From: Roridomyces roridus
Taxonomy: Eukaryota > Basidiomycota > Agaricomycetes > Agaricales > Mycenaceae
Length of the DNA: 64,000 nt
NCBI GenBank assembly: GCA_029378245.1
Contig: JARKIF010000141.1
Span: 1-64,000, forward strand
Direction of reading: 5' to 3'
In this document: one piece after another, positions 30,917-44,106 of the stretch
Layout of the letters: each line of letters begins with the position of its first letter
How positions within the stretch are numbered: position 1 is the stretch's first letter
Position numbers and translations under genes: made by a program
The notes under the pieces: generated by a model
The model's database searches: none
What the model was told of the DNA's origin: nothing
Seen by the model: only the letters and a program-made list of their open reading frames with translations

Positions 30917-33900
30917 CTACAAGAACGACTTGACCTTCACGGGCTTTCTCACAGCGGCCGAATTGCCCTCCTTGAACTTGTACGTCACCCGATATTTCTT
31001 GTCCACATTCTTCCGCTCAGCGGCCTTTGTGGAGCTCACGGACTTGGTCGTGATCAAGCGACCAAAAAAGTCGGTCGGAGGCTGCAAGAGATGCATGAGC
31101 GAGCTGCAGATCTTGGTGGTGAAAACGCACCTTGTCAGCAATGTCTACCACAGGAGCCTCCGTGCGGGCACGTTTATTCGGAGGACCAGAGGCAGCCGTA
31201 TCACCACTCAGCGACTTTGTAGGTGAGCTCATTGGCGCTTCCCCCTCTTCGGCAGTGTTCTTGCCACTGAATCTCGAAATGAGCTTTATCCACGATGCAA
31301 TTAATGAGCAAACGTACGACGATCGCCCGAAAAAGTCCTGCTTGCCCCGTTTCGCTCTTTCCACAATATCCACCTTGCGCGAAATCAATTGTGCTTCAAT
31401 CTGAATGAAAGAATGAGCGATGCGGCATCACGAGCGGGCAAATGCGAACCTCCCCGGCCACAAGGTGTCGAACGGCATATCTCGAAACGGCTATATCCGC
31501 AGCCCGTTTGCCATCGTAAGTGACGAAAACGTCGATGGGACTAAGCTGCTTGTTAGAACACCAAGTATCTGTTAGGATAAAAAACTCACGGATCGAGACG
31601 ATAAGCAAGCTGCCCATCTTCCCCTCTTTCCTGGAAGAATTGAAGCTCGAGGGTGGACATGATGTCCACCAATCGCGCCAGCAGTGCGCGTTCCTCTGGC
31701 TTGATCACCTGGCTATTCACCTGTAATGAATGTAAGTCACCAACGGCGTCAATTCATAAAAGGCGTACAGGTCGCAGCGGCGGGGAGATGATCCTATTGA
31801 TATACGGGGCGAATTCAAGTTGCAGGATCGGCGTGCTGACGAGGTGGCGAAAGTCACCGCCGCGCCGCGTGCTCGCAGTCTGCAAACACCGGGACAGAGA
31901 CTTGTATATCTCCTCATTCGCCCGCGTCCTCACGAGGCTCTGAATACGGCAAGTCAATGCGTGTCGATTTCTGGCAGAGATACCAGCATACCTCCCAATC
32001 TTCCTGACTGCGCTCAACTCGTTGACCCCCTCGATCCTTGAAGAGAGGGTGGAATGAAACGAGGGTAAAAGGCAGGTATTGGTGCAGAGCAAAGTCGCCG
32101 TCGGAGTACATGGTGGCCGACAAGAGGTCAAATGTCCCCAGCCACTCATTGGCTTTTTCGTACCGCGAAAAGTTGGCGTCATGCTGGTGGAGGGTGGCAT
32201 AATGCGAGAAACAAGCTGAGGCGCAGAATTGTTCAAGCTGAAATGAATGCAAGGTTGCACAAACACTCACCGACTGCAATACTGTGGTCTCTTCCACAGG
32301 CATCGATCTCACGGCTGAGCCGCCCAACAAATTTGGATTCCTCCAATTCCGTCAACCCAAGCTCCTTGACCCGTTTGCGCGTCAACGGTGTAAACAGATC
32401 GGTGACAACGGAAAGCATGGACCCATCAGCCTCCTTCATGCCCACAGTAGCATTCCGAATGACCGTCTCGGTCACCTCCTCATTCCGCGACTTGAGCAAC
32501 TGCAGAGTGTTGAGACAGCCTCTGAGATCTCCTCGGGCAATCCCAACAAGCGTATTCAGAGCCCGACTATCTGCTTTGAGACCCTCAATTTCGCAGACCT
32601 CCCTTAGACGGGTTACAGTGTGGATATCGGCAGGTCGAATGAACCGAATTTGCAGCGAGGCGGCTCGCAGCTTTGTCAACGAGGCTGCATTTTGGTCGTT
32701 GCAGATGCATATTATGGGTCGTAAAATGGGACGCTTCCCGTCTCGACCCTTGCCAGACTTGTTCTTCTTTGCAGGCCTGTCTTGGGTGAGCTGTATTAAT
32801 TTGTGGACGAACGTGTTGGACTGTGGGAAGCAGTCAGTAGTTTGCACTCGAAGCTAAGGGAGACATACGCTTTCGCCCGCCCCCGTAGCTCCGTCGATTT
32901 CATCAATAATCAAAAGAACCGGTTTTGTGCTTCCAACAGCCGACCCCGATTCCAGAGCCGGTCGTATTCGGTCGTCGATGACCGACCCTGAACGCGCGTC
33001 GCTGGCGTTGATCTCCATGACCTCGTAGCCAGCTTGCCGTGCTACGACGTGAGCGAGGGTTGTCTTGCCCAACCCGGGCGGACCAGAGAGCAATAAAAGC
33101 TTTCCGCACATTAGACGGAATATTTCATGAACGCGACCCACGAACCTTCTCTCGTGGTCGATGATACTCGTCCGTGGTGTCAAATCCTTCATCTCCCTCT
33201 CGAGGACGTTTCTTGCCTTTCATTTTACCAAACACACACCAATCCCATTGCTTCACCCATGCCATCGTTTCGCGCGCCACGCGCTCGTTCCCCATCAAGT
33301 CTGCAAACTTGCGAGGTCGATACCGATCAACCCAGAGAGTTTCTTCCTGCTCGGGCTCAGGGAGCGTGGACTGTCGGTCGCTGCAGAATATTGTAGTTGT
33401 CGCATAATGCTTGGATTAGTCCACGTACGCTTCTAGCAATCGAGTAGCGGTTTCAACAGACAGACTCTCCATCATGCGGTGTATTGGCACATCCAGGAGG
33501 TTGCCCATCCTCTCTGAAAAGGTTTTGAGTTTCTAGAGAAACTCAGCGTTGAGGCCGTTGCGATGTAGAAAGTCGTACATCTCGTTTCTCATGGGAGACT
33601 TTCGTCTTTCGTCTGATTTGAACAGTTTTCCCACTAAATGTGGTAGCCTTGACGAAGTGCTGGGAGGGGACGGGGGCAGCAGCAGGACGCAGTAGAGTGG
33701 GGATGCCGAATGCTTCCGCGATGGAAGGTAGCTCGTCGTCGTCGTCGTCTTCAACTACTCGCGTTCAGACTCAATATGATAGCTGTATCGTATATGAAGA
33801 CACACCTGGAAGCTCGTTTCCTGCAGGCGTGTTGCCTGACAAAAGGCCATTTGGAGCGCCAAATTGGTTGCTGGGTCCTGCAGATGCAGGTCCGAGGAGT

Positions 33901-34016
33901 CCATTGAGACTAAAGAGCTGAGTTCCTTCCGTGTGCGAGTCGAGGAGGCCGTTGGGCGCGAAGAGGGCCATGGGAGCAGGAAGCGACAAACGCGACGCGA
34001 CGCGTTCGGATGACAA
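30917..34016 (-). CDS. CTF18: Ctf18, alternative RFC large subunit
   Basis: Ctf18 forms a PCNA clamp loader used in sister-chromatid cohesion. The acidic N terminus (DDDDELPSIAEAFGIPTLLR) precedes ETLWVDRYRPRKFADLMGNE, the classic linker ahead of the AAA+ module, then KQWDWCVFGK. The Walker A motif is LLLSGPPGLGKTTLAHVVAR and Walker B is VLLIIDEIDGATG. The sequence goes on with RPIICICNDQNAASLTKLRA (sensor 1) and GIARGDLRGCLNTLQLLKSR (sensor 2). The C-terminal domain contains LARLVDIMSTLELQFFQERG and ends KYRVTYKFKEGNSAAVRKPV near 30917. Met codons at 34016 and 33971 are both in frame; the latter gives MALFAPNGLLDSHTEG. Several short introns interrupt it. Confidence 0.9.
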
Positions 34017-34097
34017 AGCAAATAAACCGAAACAGATGATTTCCTCTTTCAGCCAACTTTCAGAATCTACTCTCTGGACCCATTAGAAACGATATAT

Positions 34098-35444
34098 TCA
34101 AGTCTTCTCGAAGCTGATCAGCGCCCACAAGGATACCCTATGGTCCTTTGAGCCCGCAGCGAGCCACCGCCCCCTGGCTTCCCGCTCCGCTGCACTCATC
34201 TCCTCATCTTCATCCTCCTCACTGTCCACGGAACGCGCGAATTCAAGCGCCTGACACCCAATCTTGTGATACCGCAGGGTTCCAAGGGGCCTGAGCGTTT
34301 TAGTAGAGTAAAGACGAATTCTAAGAAATCGTAACCATTTACATCCTTGACGAGAAAAGTGGCCTACCGCCCGTCCCATCCGCCGATTGCACAGACGCGT
34401 CCATCGTCACGGATAGCGATGCAGCCGTTGCCTGGGTGCGTAGTCCGGTGGATCACGCCCGTTTCGTCTTGCGCATCGAGGGAATACCGGCCTACGAGGT
34501 GGTCTGCAGAAACAGTCAAAGCAAGCTGATTATCACGAGACACGCGCATCGCCATTACTCGACTGCAGGTCAAAACCTCAACTCCCGGGGTGGTAGACAG
34601 ACGTACTTGCTTCGACATGAAGTTTCGAGTTCCAAATGACCTCCCAACCTCGGCCTTCGATAGAAGTCTCCAGCTGCGTGCTGCTGCCCACAAATCGCCT
34701 GAGTGCGACGCTTCCATCTTCGTAGGCACAAATCAGCCTTAATTCTCCCGCCGCACGGGCTGATGAGCCTTCAGAAGGGGGCAACGCGTGGAAGAGGTGC
34801 ATTGCCATGATGAGCCCCGTGCGCATTCCCTGGCGCCCCTCATTTGAGAAAATGTGTTGGGTACGCTGCGTGCCAACGGAGGCGTGGATACGCTTCTGGG
34901 AGGGTAGTTCCCATACATCTGCCTACGCAGATGAACAAGGCGATACTCCAAGTGCAGGCAGGCACACCTCGGAGGATTCGACCAAATTCGGGAGCGCGAT
35001 TAGTGCTGATTCCGAGTCTGACTGCGGGAGGAGGGAGAAACGACAGTAATTGAGCGCGTTGACATCCAAAGAGTAGCACAGTGTAGGTGGTGGTAAGCCA
35101 GACATGGATGCAGACCCTCCGACGCGCGGGGGATCTTCGACGCGGTTCCAAACATGAAGTTTGTGGTCCCGCGAGTGACTAGAGCGAGTGAGTGCACAAT
35201 TTCAGTGCCTGTTGAGAGCGGCGGACGTGATGATTTTGGAGCCCCATTCTTCAACGCCGAAGATTCCGTCGGTGTGAGCAGCCCAGGCGACGATGGGGCG
35301 CAGGGTACGCGTGGATGTCACGACAATGAGTCCCGACGCGTCACCAGAGTACAGGCGCTCATTATCATCTGAGAAGAAGAGAGCAGATACGTCCGAAGAA
35401 TGGGTTCGAAGAACATGAGACGGCGATGCCGGGGGCAGAGCCAT
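34098..35444 (-). CDS. ASA1: ASA1-like WD40 protein (ASTRA complex)
   Basis: This is a WD-repeat protein related to yeast Asa1, a subunit of the ASTRA chaperone complex for Tel2/Tti-dependent kinases. The start MALPPASPSHVLRTHSSDVS is followed by ALFFSDDNERLYSGDASGLI and HTDGIFGVEEWGSKIITSA, which are first-blade signatures. Later exons give DHKLHVWNRVEDPP, ALIALPNLVESSE, GELRLICAYEDGSVALRRFV and RVSRDNQLALTVSADHLVGR. The last blade is CIAIRDDGRVCAIGGWDGR, with a terminal WLAAGSKDHRVSLWALISFE. It is about 380-400 residues. An acidic loop (SEEDEDEEMSAAER) precedes the last strand. It is divergent from the TLC gene across 95 bases. Confidence 0.8.
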
Positions 35445-35539
35445 GGTTGTTTTGCAACTGGACCGATCTTGTTTCGTGATTCAATTTTAGCCAACGCAAT
35501 GTGTCGGCTGCGAGGACTCTTTCCGCCACCACCATCATG

Positions 35540-36673
35540 GCCTTGTTGCAGGTGCGTCGCCCCGACTAATCTAGCCCTCGCTGACGCTGACGGTGGCCTA
35601 GTACATAGACGAGGTCCTCCCAAAACTCAGGCCACATCTTCCCGTCTTTCTCGGTTGCTTTGCTTCATTCAATGCGGTTCAGTTCGTCTTGGTCCCCGCT
35701 ATCGCCCGCGTGCTTTTCCCAGTGAAATGGAAGACTATGAACGCGCGTACACGGCACAATTGGGCGACGCATATCTGCTCGCAAATCCACGCTGCTTTGA
35801 TCATTCCTTTGGCAATTAGATGCCTCTGGTTGCCAGAGCTGGATGCCGACCGTGCTTTCGGTTGGCATGAACGCAGTGGAACAGTACAGGCCGTGGCATC
35901 CGCGTAAGTTGTCTATTACCGAGTCCTTGCGCTACTCTCAGCTTGAGTCCAGGTATTTTTTGTATGATTTCTTTGTTGAAATCATCAAGTACGAGAGCCT
36001 GGCCTTTGTGGTGCACGGACTTGCTTGTTTTGCCATCTATCTGCTCTCCTTTGTGAGTTGGCTGTGCAACGGTTTCGCCGTGTCTTATCATCACGACAGA
36101 AACCATTTCTGGCGTTCTACGCGTCGCGATGCCTGCTTTGGGAAGCGTATGCCTGACCGCGCCTTTTATGCTCTGATGCTCAACATGTCCTAGGAGTACC
36201 TTCTTCCTCAACATCCACTGGTATGTTGCGTCCCTTATTATTCACTTAATGCTCATCGTCCCCAGGATGCTCGACAAGGCCAATCTCACCGGCAGTATCT
36301 ACCAAATTATTAACGGCGTCTTCTTGACTACCACCTTCTTCTGCGTACGGATTGTCTATGGCGGGTACACTGTGCGTCATGACGCGTTTTCTATCCTTGT
36401 CTTTGACGCGCGGCTGCAGTCCTACCAATTCTTCCAAACACTGTACAATGGAAGGGACGTCATCCCGCTCATTGCACTACTCATTACTGGAATCGGAAAT
36501 ATCGTTTTGCAAGGTCTCAATTGGTTCTGGTGCGTAAACCATTTTTGCCGTCACGAGCTCGCATGTAAGATTTGCCTACAGGTTCACGCAGATGATTGCA
36601 TCCTTGCGCAAGAGATTCAGCCCCAAAAAGCAAAAAGACTTTGCTGCTGCGAATGGCCATAAGAGCGAGTAGA
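35540..36673 (+). CDS. TLC-domain membrane protein
   Basis: This is a multi-pass ER-type protein of the TLC (TRAM/LAG1/CLN8) superfamily, closest in layout to the TMEM56-like group and not to ceramide synthases. Exon 1 is only MALLQ. Exon 2 gives YIDEVLPKLRPHLPVFLGCF and PAIARVLFPVKWK. Later exons carry RYFLYDFFVEIIKYESLAFV, VHGLACFAIYLLSF, then STFFLNIHWMLDKANLTGSI and YQIINGVFLTTTFFCVRIVY. The C terminus has PLIALLITGIGNIVLQGLNW and the basic tail LRKRFSPKKQKDFAAANGHK. The His of the VHG motif and the NIHW segment match TLC core positions. The substrate is unknown. Six short introns were traced, all in phase. Confidence 0.8.
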
Positions 36674-36873
36674 TGGATGGAAGGGAGGGCTTTGCTTGAT
36701 CTATACATAGTGTGTTAATTGCTGTTGAATATAATATTCTAGACTTTTGCAGGAGCGCTTTTCAACAAGATACATAGCGCGCCAGAGACGCCAAGCAAGA
36801 TCGACAGTCCGTACTGTAATTATAGAGTAATGTACTAAATCCAAAAACTCTCAGCCAAATGCAAAGACTCCGC

Positions 36874-39271
36874 TCAAAGCACGTAACGGAACTCTTTGTT
36901 CTCGATATCAGTAAGGTCCAGGAATGCCTGCCAAGATGCTCAATCAACCGATATCTCAAAAGAAGATACACACTCACCCTATCGACCTTTTTCTCCACGG
37001 TGGTGCCGTCTGCTTGAATCTCAGCAATGTAAAACTCGTCAAAGTTGTCCTTGTCGGGACTGCTGCTGTCACGGCGCTTGTTCTCAGCGGCGTATGTGAA
37101 TCGGATGACCACGAGAAGAAGCGCAGAGCCGACAGAGCACGCCGTGATAATCGCCCAAGGGACGTGGTTCCTGCAGAGGTGTGAGAACACGTGATGGCGA
37201 AAAAAAGGATATGCGAACCGGGGCTGGTACTGGGCTTTCCACATGAATGGTCCTACCGCATTTCCGAGTCCATATGCAACCAGCATGATTGCATTTGCGG
37301 TGGTACCTGAGGAAAGGTTAACTGACCAGGACGCGACGGGAGAACGAACGGACATACGTCTAGTATGACCAGCCGTCAGGGAACTCAGCCATCCGAGCGA
37401 GATGGCAAAGGGAGTGATGGCAAAGACTAGCCACAGCATTAGCCTCAGAAAAAAAGGAACCTCAAAGACACGTACTAGTCAACCAATATGAGAAGAGAAG
37501 GCCAACTTTATTGTGACCGGGTAGCGTGTTGACGAGGATGGCTCCCAGGATGGCCGGAATGAACATGATCACCCCAGCATACGCCCGACCGATCGGCTTG
37601 TACCCAGCTAAAACAACGCCCGCCCAAATGGTCAGGACTTGACATGGCGTTAGTCGATGCAACGTCAAACGAAACAGGAGAGGCTTACTCTCGACCACAC
37701 CATCAACGCATCCGAGAAGAGTGGTCTGGATGGGGGTGAAGCCGAATTGTTTCACAATAATTTGGCGCTGTACAATCAGCTGCGAAGGGGAGATTAAGAG
37801 GCAATACGCAAAAAGTATCGGGTGAGCCGTACCGAATTGGTGATGTTCCTACAGAGGTTCAAGGAATGGAATGTGTGGATGAAAAGACACTCACGAGAGC
37901 GCAGCGAAAGCAGCCAAAAGCCAAATCTTGTGGTCCTTGAGAGCCGAGATGAACTGGGAGCGCTTCCAGTGCTTGTTCTCAATCCCGGCTTGGTTGACCT
38001 TGACTCGTTCCACGGCAAGAATACGCTCCTCGATGGTCAGGAAGCGGGCGGTAGTCGGCGAATCAGGGAAAAAGAACCTTTTTTTTCAGGTCAGTCGGTG
38101 AAGCATCGGATGAAATATGCGAACACACCAGAAAATGACCGAAACGACGAGAGTTATTGCACCGGTTATAATCATAAGCCTAGTCAAATCAGCGAAGGAG
38201 TAGCGCAGTCGGATATCGACGAACCATTGCCAAGGCATAAAGTTGTGGGTCTAGAGTTTATTAAGCTTGAATGCAGAGTTTGTAAAAATATGATAAAGCC
38301 TACGTTAGTATGCAGAACTCCGAAGGCAACAAAGCCCAAGAAGATGACAGCGAATCCATTCATTAGGACTGCGTATCGAGCTTAATATTGGCTCGGAAGA
38401 CATAAACTCGCACATACACCAGTAACCCACGCGCTTGTTCTGGCATCCCATGTCAGAACTGTAGAAAATGACAACGGGACGACATACCTGCTCCTCGCGG
38501 GTGTAGAACATCGAAGTGACCTAAAAGAAATATTAGAGACGGACCAGGAGTGCCCAGGTTAACACACAATCATGAATCCGGGTGTAATGGCCCCTTCGCA
38601 CAGCCCGAGAATGAAACGGCAGGCGAAAAGAGCGCCAAAGGACTTGCAAGCCGAGTGAGCCATGAGAGCAACGGCCCAGACAAAGATGTTGATGCTCATC
38701 CACTTGCCGACCGGAAAACGTTGCAAGGCGAGGTTTTGGGGATACTGAATGCGACAGTTCAGAGAAGAGGCCCTCAATTCGGAGAAACGCGTACCTCAAA
38801 GAGCAAATAGCTGAAATAAAAGATGGAACCCAACCAATTGAATTGGTTCTGGTTCAGATGTGCGCCCTTCCTGTTAACGAGCGCATGAGAGGGGACAATT
38901 TGGGATGAGAGCACACTCACTGCAGGCCCAACACCGCCGCTTGGCCAAGCGTGGTCTTGTCCGCAAATGTCATTCTGATGTGTCGCCTCAGATATCTCCG
39001 CCAATGAGCAACGAGAAGAAGCGTACAAGTACATGACTGGAAAATCATTCCATCAATCATTCAACCGAGAAGATATAGAAAAATCGCCAAACTCACGGCA
39101 CATGAGAGGCATAAGATGCCAGTCTATCTTCCGCCTGAGTCTAGCAGCGGCCTCGGGCTCGAGCGTCACATTGGAACCCATGAGATGGGCCGCGACGTCG
39201 ACATCCGCGGCTCTGACGGCGACAGTGCCGGGATGCTGGCGCTTTTCCGAATTTTCGCTGCTGGAATCCAT
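36874..39271 (-). CDS. MFS transporter, allantoate permease (Dal5) family
   Basis: This is a twelve-span anion:cation symporter-type permease of the plasma membrane. The start at 39271 reads MDSSSENSEKRQHPGTVAVR and is followed by ARLRRKIDWHLMPLMC, the typical Dal5-family entry to TM1. Next are QFNWLGSIFYFSYLLFEYPQ and NLALQRFPVGKWMSINIFVW. ACRFILGLCEGAITPGFMIV marks TM4, with TSMFYTREEQ after it. The C-terminal region has DEFYIAEIQADGTTVEKKVD and ends FLDLTDIENKEFRYVL at 36874, a family hallmark. The substrate may be allantoate, a vitamin precursor or another small acid; sequence alone does not decide. Many short introns are present. Confidence 0.85.
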
Positions 39272-39790
39272 GACAGGACGAGGGTAAAGGCAAGGGAGCC
39301 GTCATGAGACGACTGGGCTATATAGGCTCGTCGGTGTGCCGTAATATAAGATTTGCGTGTATCTGAGATGGCTTCCAAAAGGTACCTTTGACTTGCCGCG
39401 CGGCGTCTGTCTTCGCATTCTTCTCCATTGCCGCGGAGGACGGATCTTGACTCTTCCCGAGCTTGAGAGCGTAGCAAAAGCTAGCGAGAGTCGGGCGGCG
39501 TTTGAGAAGGCTGACAGGGAGTAATGGAGCTAGCGATTAGAGGTGTATTGGGGTGGGTGATCTTCGAGAGTTGAGCGTTCTCGATGTGGCCCCCGGTACA
39601 TAGCTCTCTCAAAAAAAACCATGTTCCTCAGTCTACGGACCGCGGGTGGCGGCGGGTAACAGGGACTATGTTAGCGAATTTGCTAAGACGCGCGTGTTGC
39701 TCGGTATGCGGGAGGAAGAAGCCGTGCGATCATTTCTCTTCCAACTCAACTTTTGCTTGTGGCTTTGAGTGGGATCTCCTCTGAGCGTTA
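39272..39790. promoter_or_regulatory. Divergent intergenic region, Dal5-type transporter and CLP1
   Basis: The 519 bases separate two divergent start codons and hold both promoters. No other reading frame here has recognisable features. A CTCAAAAAAAACC A-run occurs near 39607 on the CLP1 side. Confidence 0.5.
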
Positions 39791-41677
39791 ATGGCATCCG
39801 AGGGTCCTCCTCTTGAGTCTAGAGAATGGAACCTTGACCCCGAGACAGAGTACAGGTTTGAACTCGACCCGGGCACTTCGCTCGCTGTCAGGGTGCGTTC
39901 CTCGACCCCCCGTCCGACTGGCCCGGTAACAACTCGGACTAGCTTGTCCGTGGATATGCAGAGGTCTTTGGGTCGGAACTGGCGCCCAACAAACATTATC
40001 TCTTCGGTTCAGAGTGCAAGGCGGCTATTTTCACCTGGCAGGGATGTACAATCGAGATGAGTTTTGTTGGCCAACTCTTATTCTTCACCTTACCATGCAG
40101 AAGACACGTTACAGGCCATCCATCGACCGAATACGTCTCAGAGGAGACACCCATGGCAGCCTATGCCAATCTGCACATTGCATTTGAGCAAATGCGGGTC
40201 CGTGCACTGAGGGATCTGCGAGGCTCTCCAGTTCCCGACTATGAACGCGACAAACCCTCAGATCCGCCCAGAGTCTTGATTCTCGGCCCTGAAAATTCCG
40301 GTAAAACGACCGTCTGTAAAATTCTCATAAATTACGCCGTCAGAGCGGGGCAAGGATGGTCGCCCATCCTCATAAACACAGACCCTGCAGAAGTGAGCGT
40401 CTTTCCTTGTCTCCTGGTCCCCTTGACCGACGTGCCCAGGGTGGCTGGGCAGCCCCCGGAGCATTATCTGCTGCGCCTGTCCACAGTCCCCTCCCGACGT
40501 GCTCTCCCGGGAATCCACTCGGTTCTGCCGCAACCTCTGCACCAACGGCGCTGTCTTCCAACGCTCTACTACCCCTTGCGTACTGGTACGGCCACGCAGA
40601 ATCAAAACGAAATCCGCTTTTAATGGAACGAGTAATCCGAAATATCGGTGAAAACATCAACGACAAATACCAAGTGGATCTTCAAGGCAAGCCTTTCTGC
40701 GAACGCTGCTGGACAGGAAGACCCATTCATGCGTATCCCAGGTCGCACCGCCGGCTTGATCGTCGATACACCATCTAGCTTCGCTTCGGGCCCTGGCAGC
40801 AGCGATGAACGGCAGAAACTCATCAAAGCATGCGTCGATGCATTCAAAAGTCTGTCCAAGTCTCACCTTGTCCTTGTACCTCCCGCGCTGCAATATTTAC
40901 GTTCATGTATCAAGTTAATGTTATCCTTGTCGTCGGACACGAGAAGCTCAACGTCGAGATGCAGCGCGCATACGCGTCCCTGCTCACCGTCGTGAAAATT
41001 CCCAAATCCGGTGGTGTAAGTCGGCGCCATCCCAGGCGCTCCCTTTTATTTAAAACTTTTCTAGGTCGTCGAGTTGGATCATCTATACCGCGAACGAGTG
41101 CACAACTACCAGCTGCATACCTACATGTACGGTCAAATCATTCCACCTCCTCCTGGAATCTCCTCTGCCTCCCTCGGTGGCGAGACTCTCACCGACCTCG
41201 TCCTCGCTCCCTCCTCCACCGTCATCAACTTTGGCGATCTATCCATATTTCGCATCGGCGCCGGTTCGTCCCTGTTTTACATGTCCCCCGACTTTGCTTC
41301 ATACCCAGGACAGAAACGATGGCCCCTTCATCGGCACTGCCCATCGGCGCCGCCCGGGCTGTCTCTGAAACGCAAGCCGTGGCCATCGACCCCGCGCAGC
41401 CCGGCTCGGGCTTGCTGAATGCCGTTTTAGCCATCTTGGCCCCGCCGGTCAACACTGAGGAGTCCGAGAGGTACGATGAGGAGATTCTGGACTTGCCAAT
41501 ATCAGGTTTCATCGTTGTGTTCGTCCTCGTCCTCATCGGACATTCACGGCGCTTATTCTTCTTCTCTGCAGTACGGCGCTTGACATCAAGCAGCGCAAGA
41601 TGACCATCCTCGCGCCGAATCAAGGTTCCGTCGTGGGCCGCACGGCGATTATCGGGTCTTACGAGTGGCAAGAGTAA
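39791..41677 (+). CDS. CLP1: Clp1, mRNA 3'-end cleavage factor subunit
   Basis: Clp1 is a P-loop protein of cleavage factor IA, related to RNA 5'-OH kinases. The N terminus reads EWNLDPETEYRFELDPGTSL and after an intron LVRGYAEVFGSELAPNKHYL, the beta-sandwich domain. The P-loop is VLILGPENSGKTTVCKILIN. Next come GWSPILINTDPAE and, after an intron, LLPLAYWYGHAESKRNPLLM with IRNIGENINDKYQVDLQ. VVGHEKLNVEMQRAYA belongs to the central domain. The C-terminal domain shows VVELDHLYRERVHNYQLHTY and VINFGDLSIFRIGA. The terminal exon ends VVGRTAIIGSYEWQE. The gene is intact; whether it retains kinase activity as in animals or has lost it as in yeast is not clear from sequence alone. Confidence 0.9.
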
Positions 41678-41725
41678 CATGCGTACCGTCCGTATGTAAA
41701 TATACTGTACTTTCGGAAGGAACCG

Positions 41726-44106
41726 TTACAATCGGGACAAATCGCGACCCCAAACTCCCCGAATAACCCAGTCGATCATGAGCAGCGCTCGCGTGCGAAT
41801 AGAGACCTGCTCGTTCCAATACACGCTCCGCCACGCGTACATGGCGACGAGCCCACCCATGAACGAGTGCCCTCCCAAGTCAAACACGGCCGCATTACCA
41901 ATGTACGCCAAGCTCCCGAGGTGGAAGTATCGGAACGGACGTCCAGCCATCTCGTCCGAGGCGGCATCTTGCATGTCGTTTGCCTCGAGCGACTCTTGCT
42001 GCCGCGCCAGCTTGTGTAATTTCTTGCCGACGTATGCTCCCTGCTGCGCGGCGACTTGGGCCGTCTGGTCTCCGTTTAGCACGGAATCATGAAAACGACA
42101 CCGAGACATACCGCGGGCAGAGACGTGATCTTCTTTCCGATTTCTGTCAACAGCCTCGTGAGGTCATTGAGCGAGAGACTGTCGTCCGCATCCGAGTCGT
42201 AGAGGTTGAACAACGTCCGGACCTCGCTCAAATGGTCGGCAGCCATTGGAATGCGCTGCTTGATGCGTTGGACTGCAGGATGTCAACCAAAAAGCACCGA
42301 GCGGAGATTTTCACATACCCATAATCTCCCATTCCCCATAGTCGATCAAACCGTTCCCATCCCTGTCCGCCTCTTCCACCAGCTCCAGCAAGTGGCTGAC
42401 CACCGACGTCTCGATCTGAACACCCAAATGATCAGTAAAAGTATTACCATGCCTGTAGAAAACACATACCGTTGAGCAATCACCAATGGCATACACAGTG
42501 CCCAAAGGCGCGCCTTTGACACGCAAGTGCGCGTCAACCTCTATAGCCTTCTTGTGCACCTGATTCGGAAGCAGACTAGACACCCGCGCCGTAAAGGGGT
42601 TCATCGCAATACCCGTCGACCACAAGACAAAGTTGGTAGGAATAGTGTGTTGCTCCGTCTCGCCCTGATCGTTCTTCTTGGTGAAGATGACGCGGTCTGG
42701 GGTCACGGCGCCGACGCGAGCAGAGGTAATGAGGTCGACCCCGTCGCGCTCGAATTTCTTCTGTGCGGGTGTGAGAGATTGAAAAGACGCGGTAAGTGAT
42801 GGATTACCTCGGCGTATTGCGAGATCGCTTCAGAATACTGAAAGAGCCGTGAGATGAGGAACAAGACATCATGATGGGTAATCGTCGTACCGTGTTGAGG
42901 ATATGTTCCCGAGATTGAATGACATGTATGGATACCTCCTCGCGGCAGATTTTTGGGTACTGTGAAGCATCAGCAACTGCCATTTGGGTGCAAAAATTCG
43001 TACATAGGAAGTAATATCCTCTTGGCAAAAGTCGTAGATTTCCGCAGCAGTTTCAACACCAGTAGGTCCTCCTCCGCATACAACAAAGCTCAGAAGACGC
43101 TTGCGCTCTTCGGGCGTCGTCGTGGGAAGCGAGGCGGCCTCAAAGTTGTCCATAATACGACGTCTAATCTGTTGCGCGTCGGCGATAGTCTTGAGCTGGA
43201 AGCAATGCTCCAGCCCAGGCACGCCGTGTGTACTCGAGCTCGATCCAACGGCGATAACCAGCTTGTCGTAACTTTGCCATAGCATTAGTGGAACATGGAG
43301 AGAGTGGTCGGGTGACGCACGGAATATACAAATTCGCCCTCTTTCCGTCGGCAGCCGTGGTTTCAACCTCTAGCAGACGCTCGGACATGACGAGGTCGAC
43401 AGCTTTTCCTTGCATGAAATGACCCCTGAGACGCGCTATTATTTTCCGTATGGGCTCAATCAGTGAGCGGACCTGACGGTAATGTGAGTATAACCAACAA
43501 GGGCGCACTAGTCGACTCACTTGTACGGTCCCCACCGCCGCAGCTAATCGTCATGAGTTTGGGAGAGCAGGCAAGCAGGGAACGCACATGGTAAAAGCGG
43601 CGTGAAGGTCGTGAATGTCTCGCTCGACACGACCGTGACATGGTAGTCCCCTGGGTTCAGGTTCTGCAGCGTTGCCATTGCCTATACATCACTGAGTTCA
43701 TTTTTCGTGTGAGCAGACGATTGATCCTCACCCCCCACCCGCCACCGACGATGACAAGCCTCGGTTTGTGAGCCAACTTCTTGTGTTCTTCGTCCTCCTC
43801 GTCATCCACTAGCACGCGCACCACTGGAAGGTTCTTGGGTCCGCCAGTTTCGGGGTGCAGGGCCAGCGGTGAGACGGGCACGCGCTCGACATGCTTTTCG
43901 TTGTATGTGAAGGCATCGTGGATAAAAAATCCCGCCCCAATAGCCAGGACACCGGCGGTCGCGGAGAGACAGAAGTAACCCGTGTAGCGAGCGGCGGTTA
44001 TGGCGCGCCGGAGAGAACTTGTACGTGGTCGAGGTGGTGTTGTGGCATATGTGCGAAAAAGAGGCCATATAACTCTGAGCGGAGGGCGCGCTCGGAGAGC
44101 CAGCAT
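41726..44106 (-). CDS. External alternative NADH:ubiquinone oxidoreductase with EF-hands
   Basis: This is a rotenone-insensitive type II NADH dehydrogenase of the mitochondrial inner membrane. The N terminus MLALRARPPLRVIWPLFRTY is a mitochondrial presequence, followed by a membrane-like stretch (ATAGVLAIGAGFFIHDAF). The FAD fold starts KPRLVIVGGGWG; the NADH fold reads LLSFVVCGGGPTGVETAAEI. Between them is NLNPGDYHVTVVSSETFTTF. Inserted after AIGDCS are EADRDGNGLIDYGEWEIM, a canonical EF-hand loop, and LYDSDADDSLSLNDLTRLL, a second likely loop. The C terminus PFRYFHLGSLAYIGNAAVFD with GGLVAMYAWRSVYW is the quinone/membrane-binding region. This matches the calcium-regulated NDE class known from Neurospora. 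No break was seen. Confidence 0.9.
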
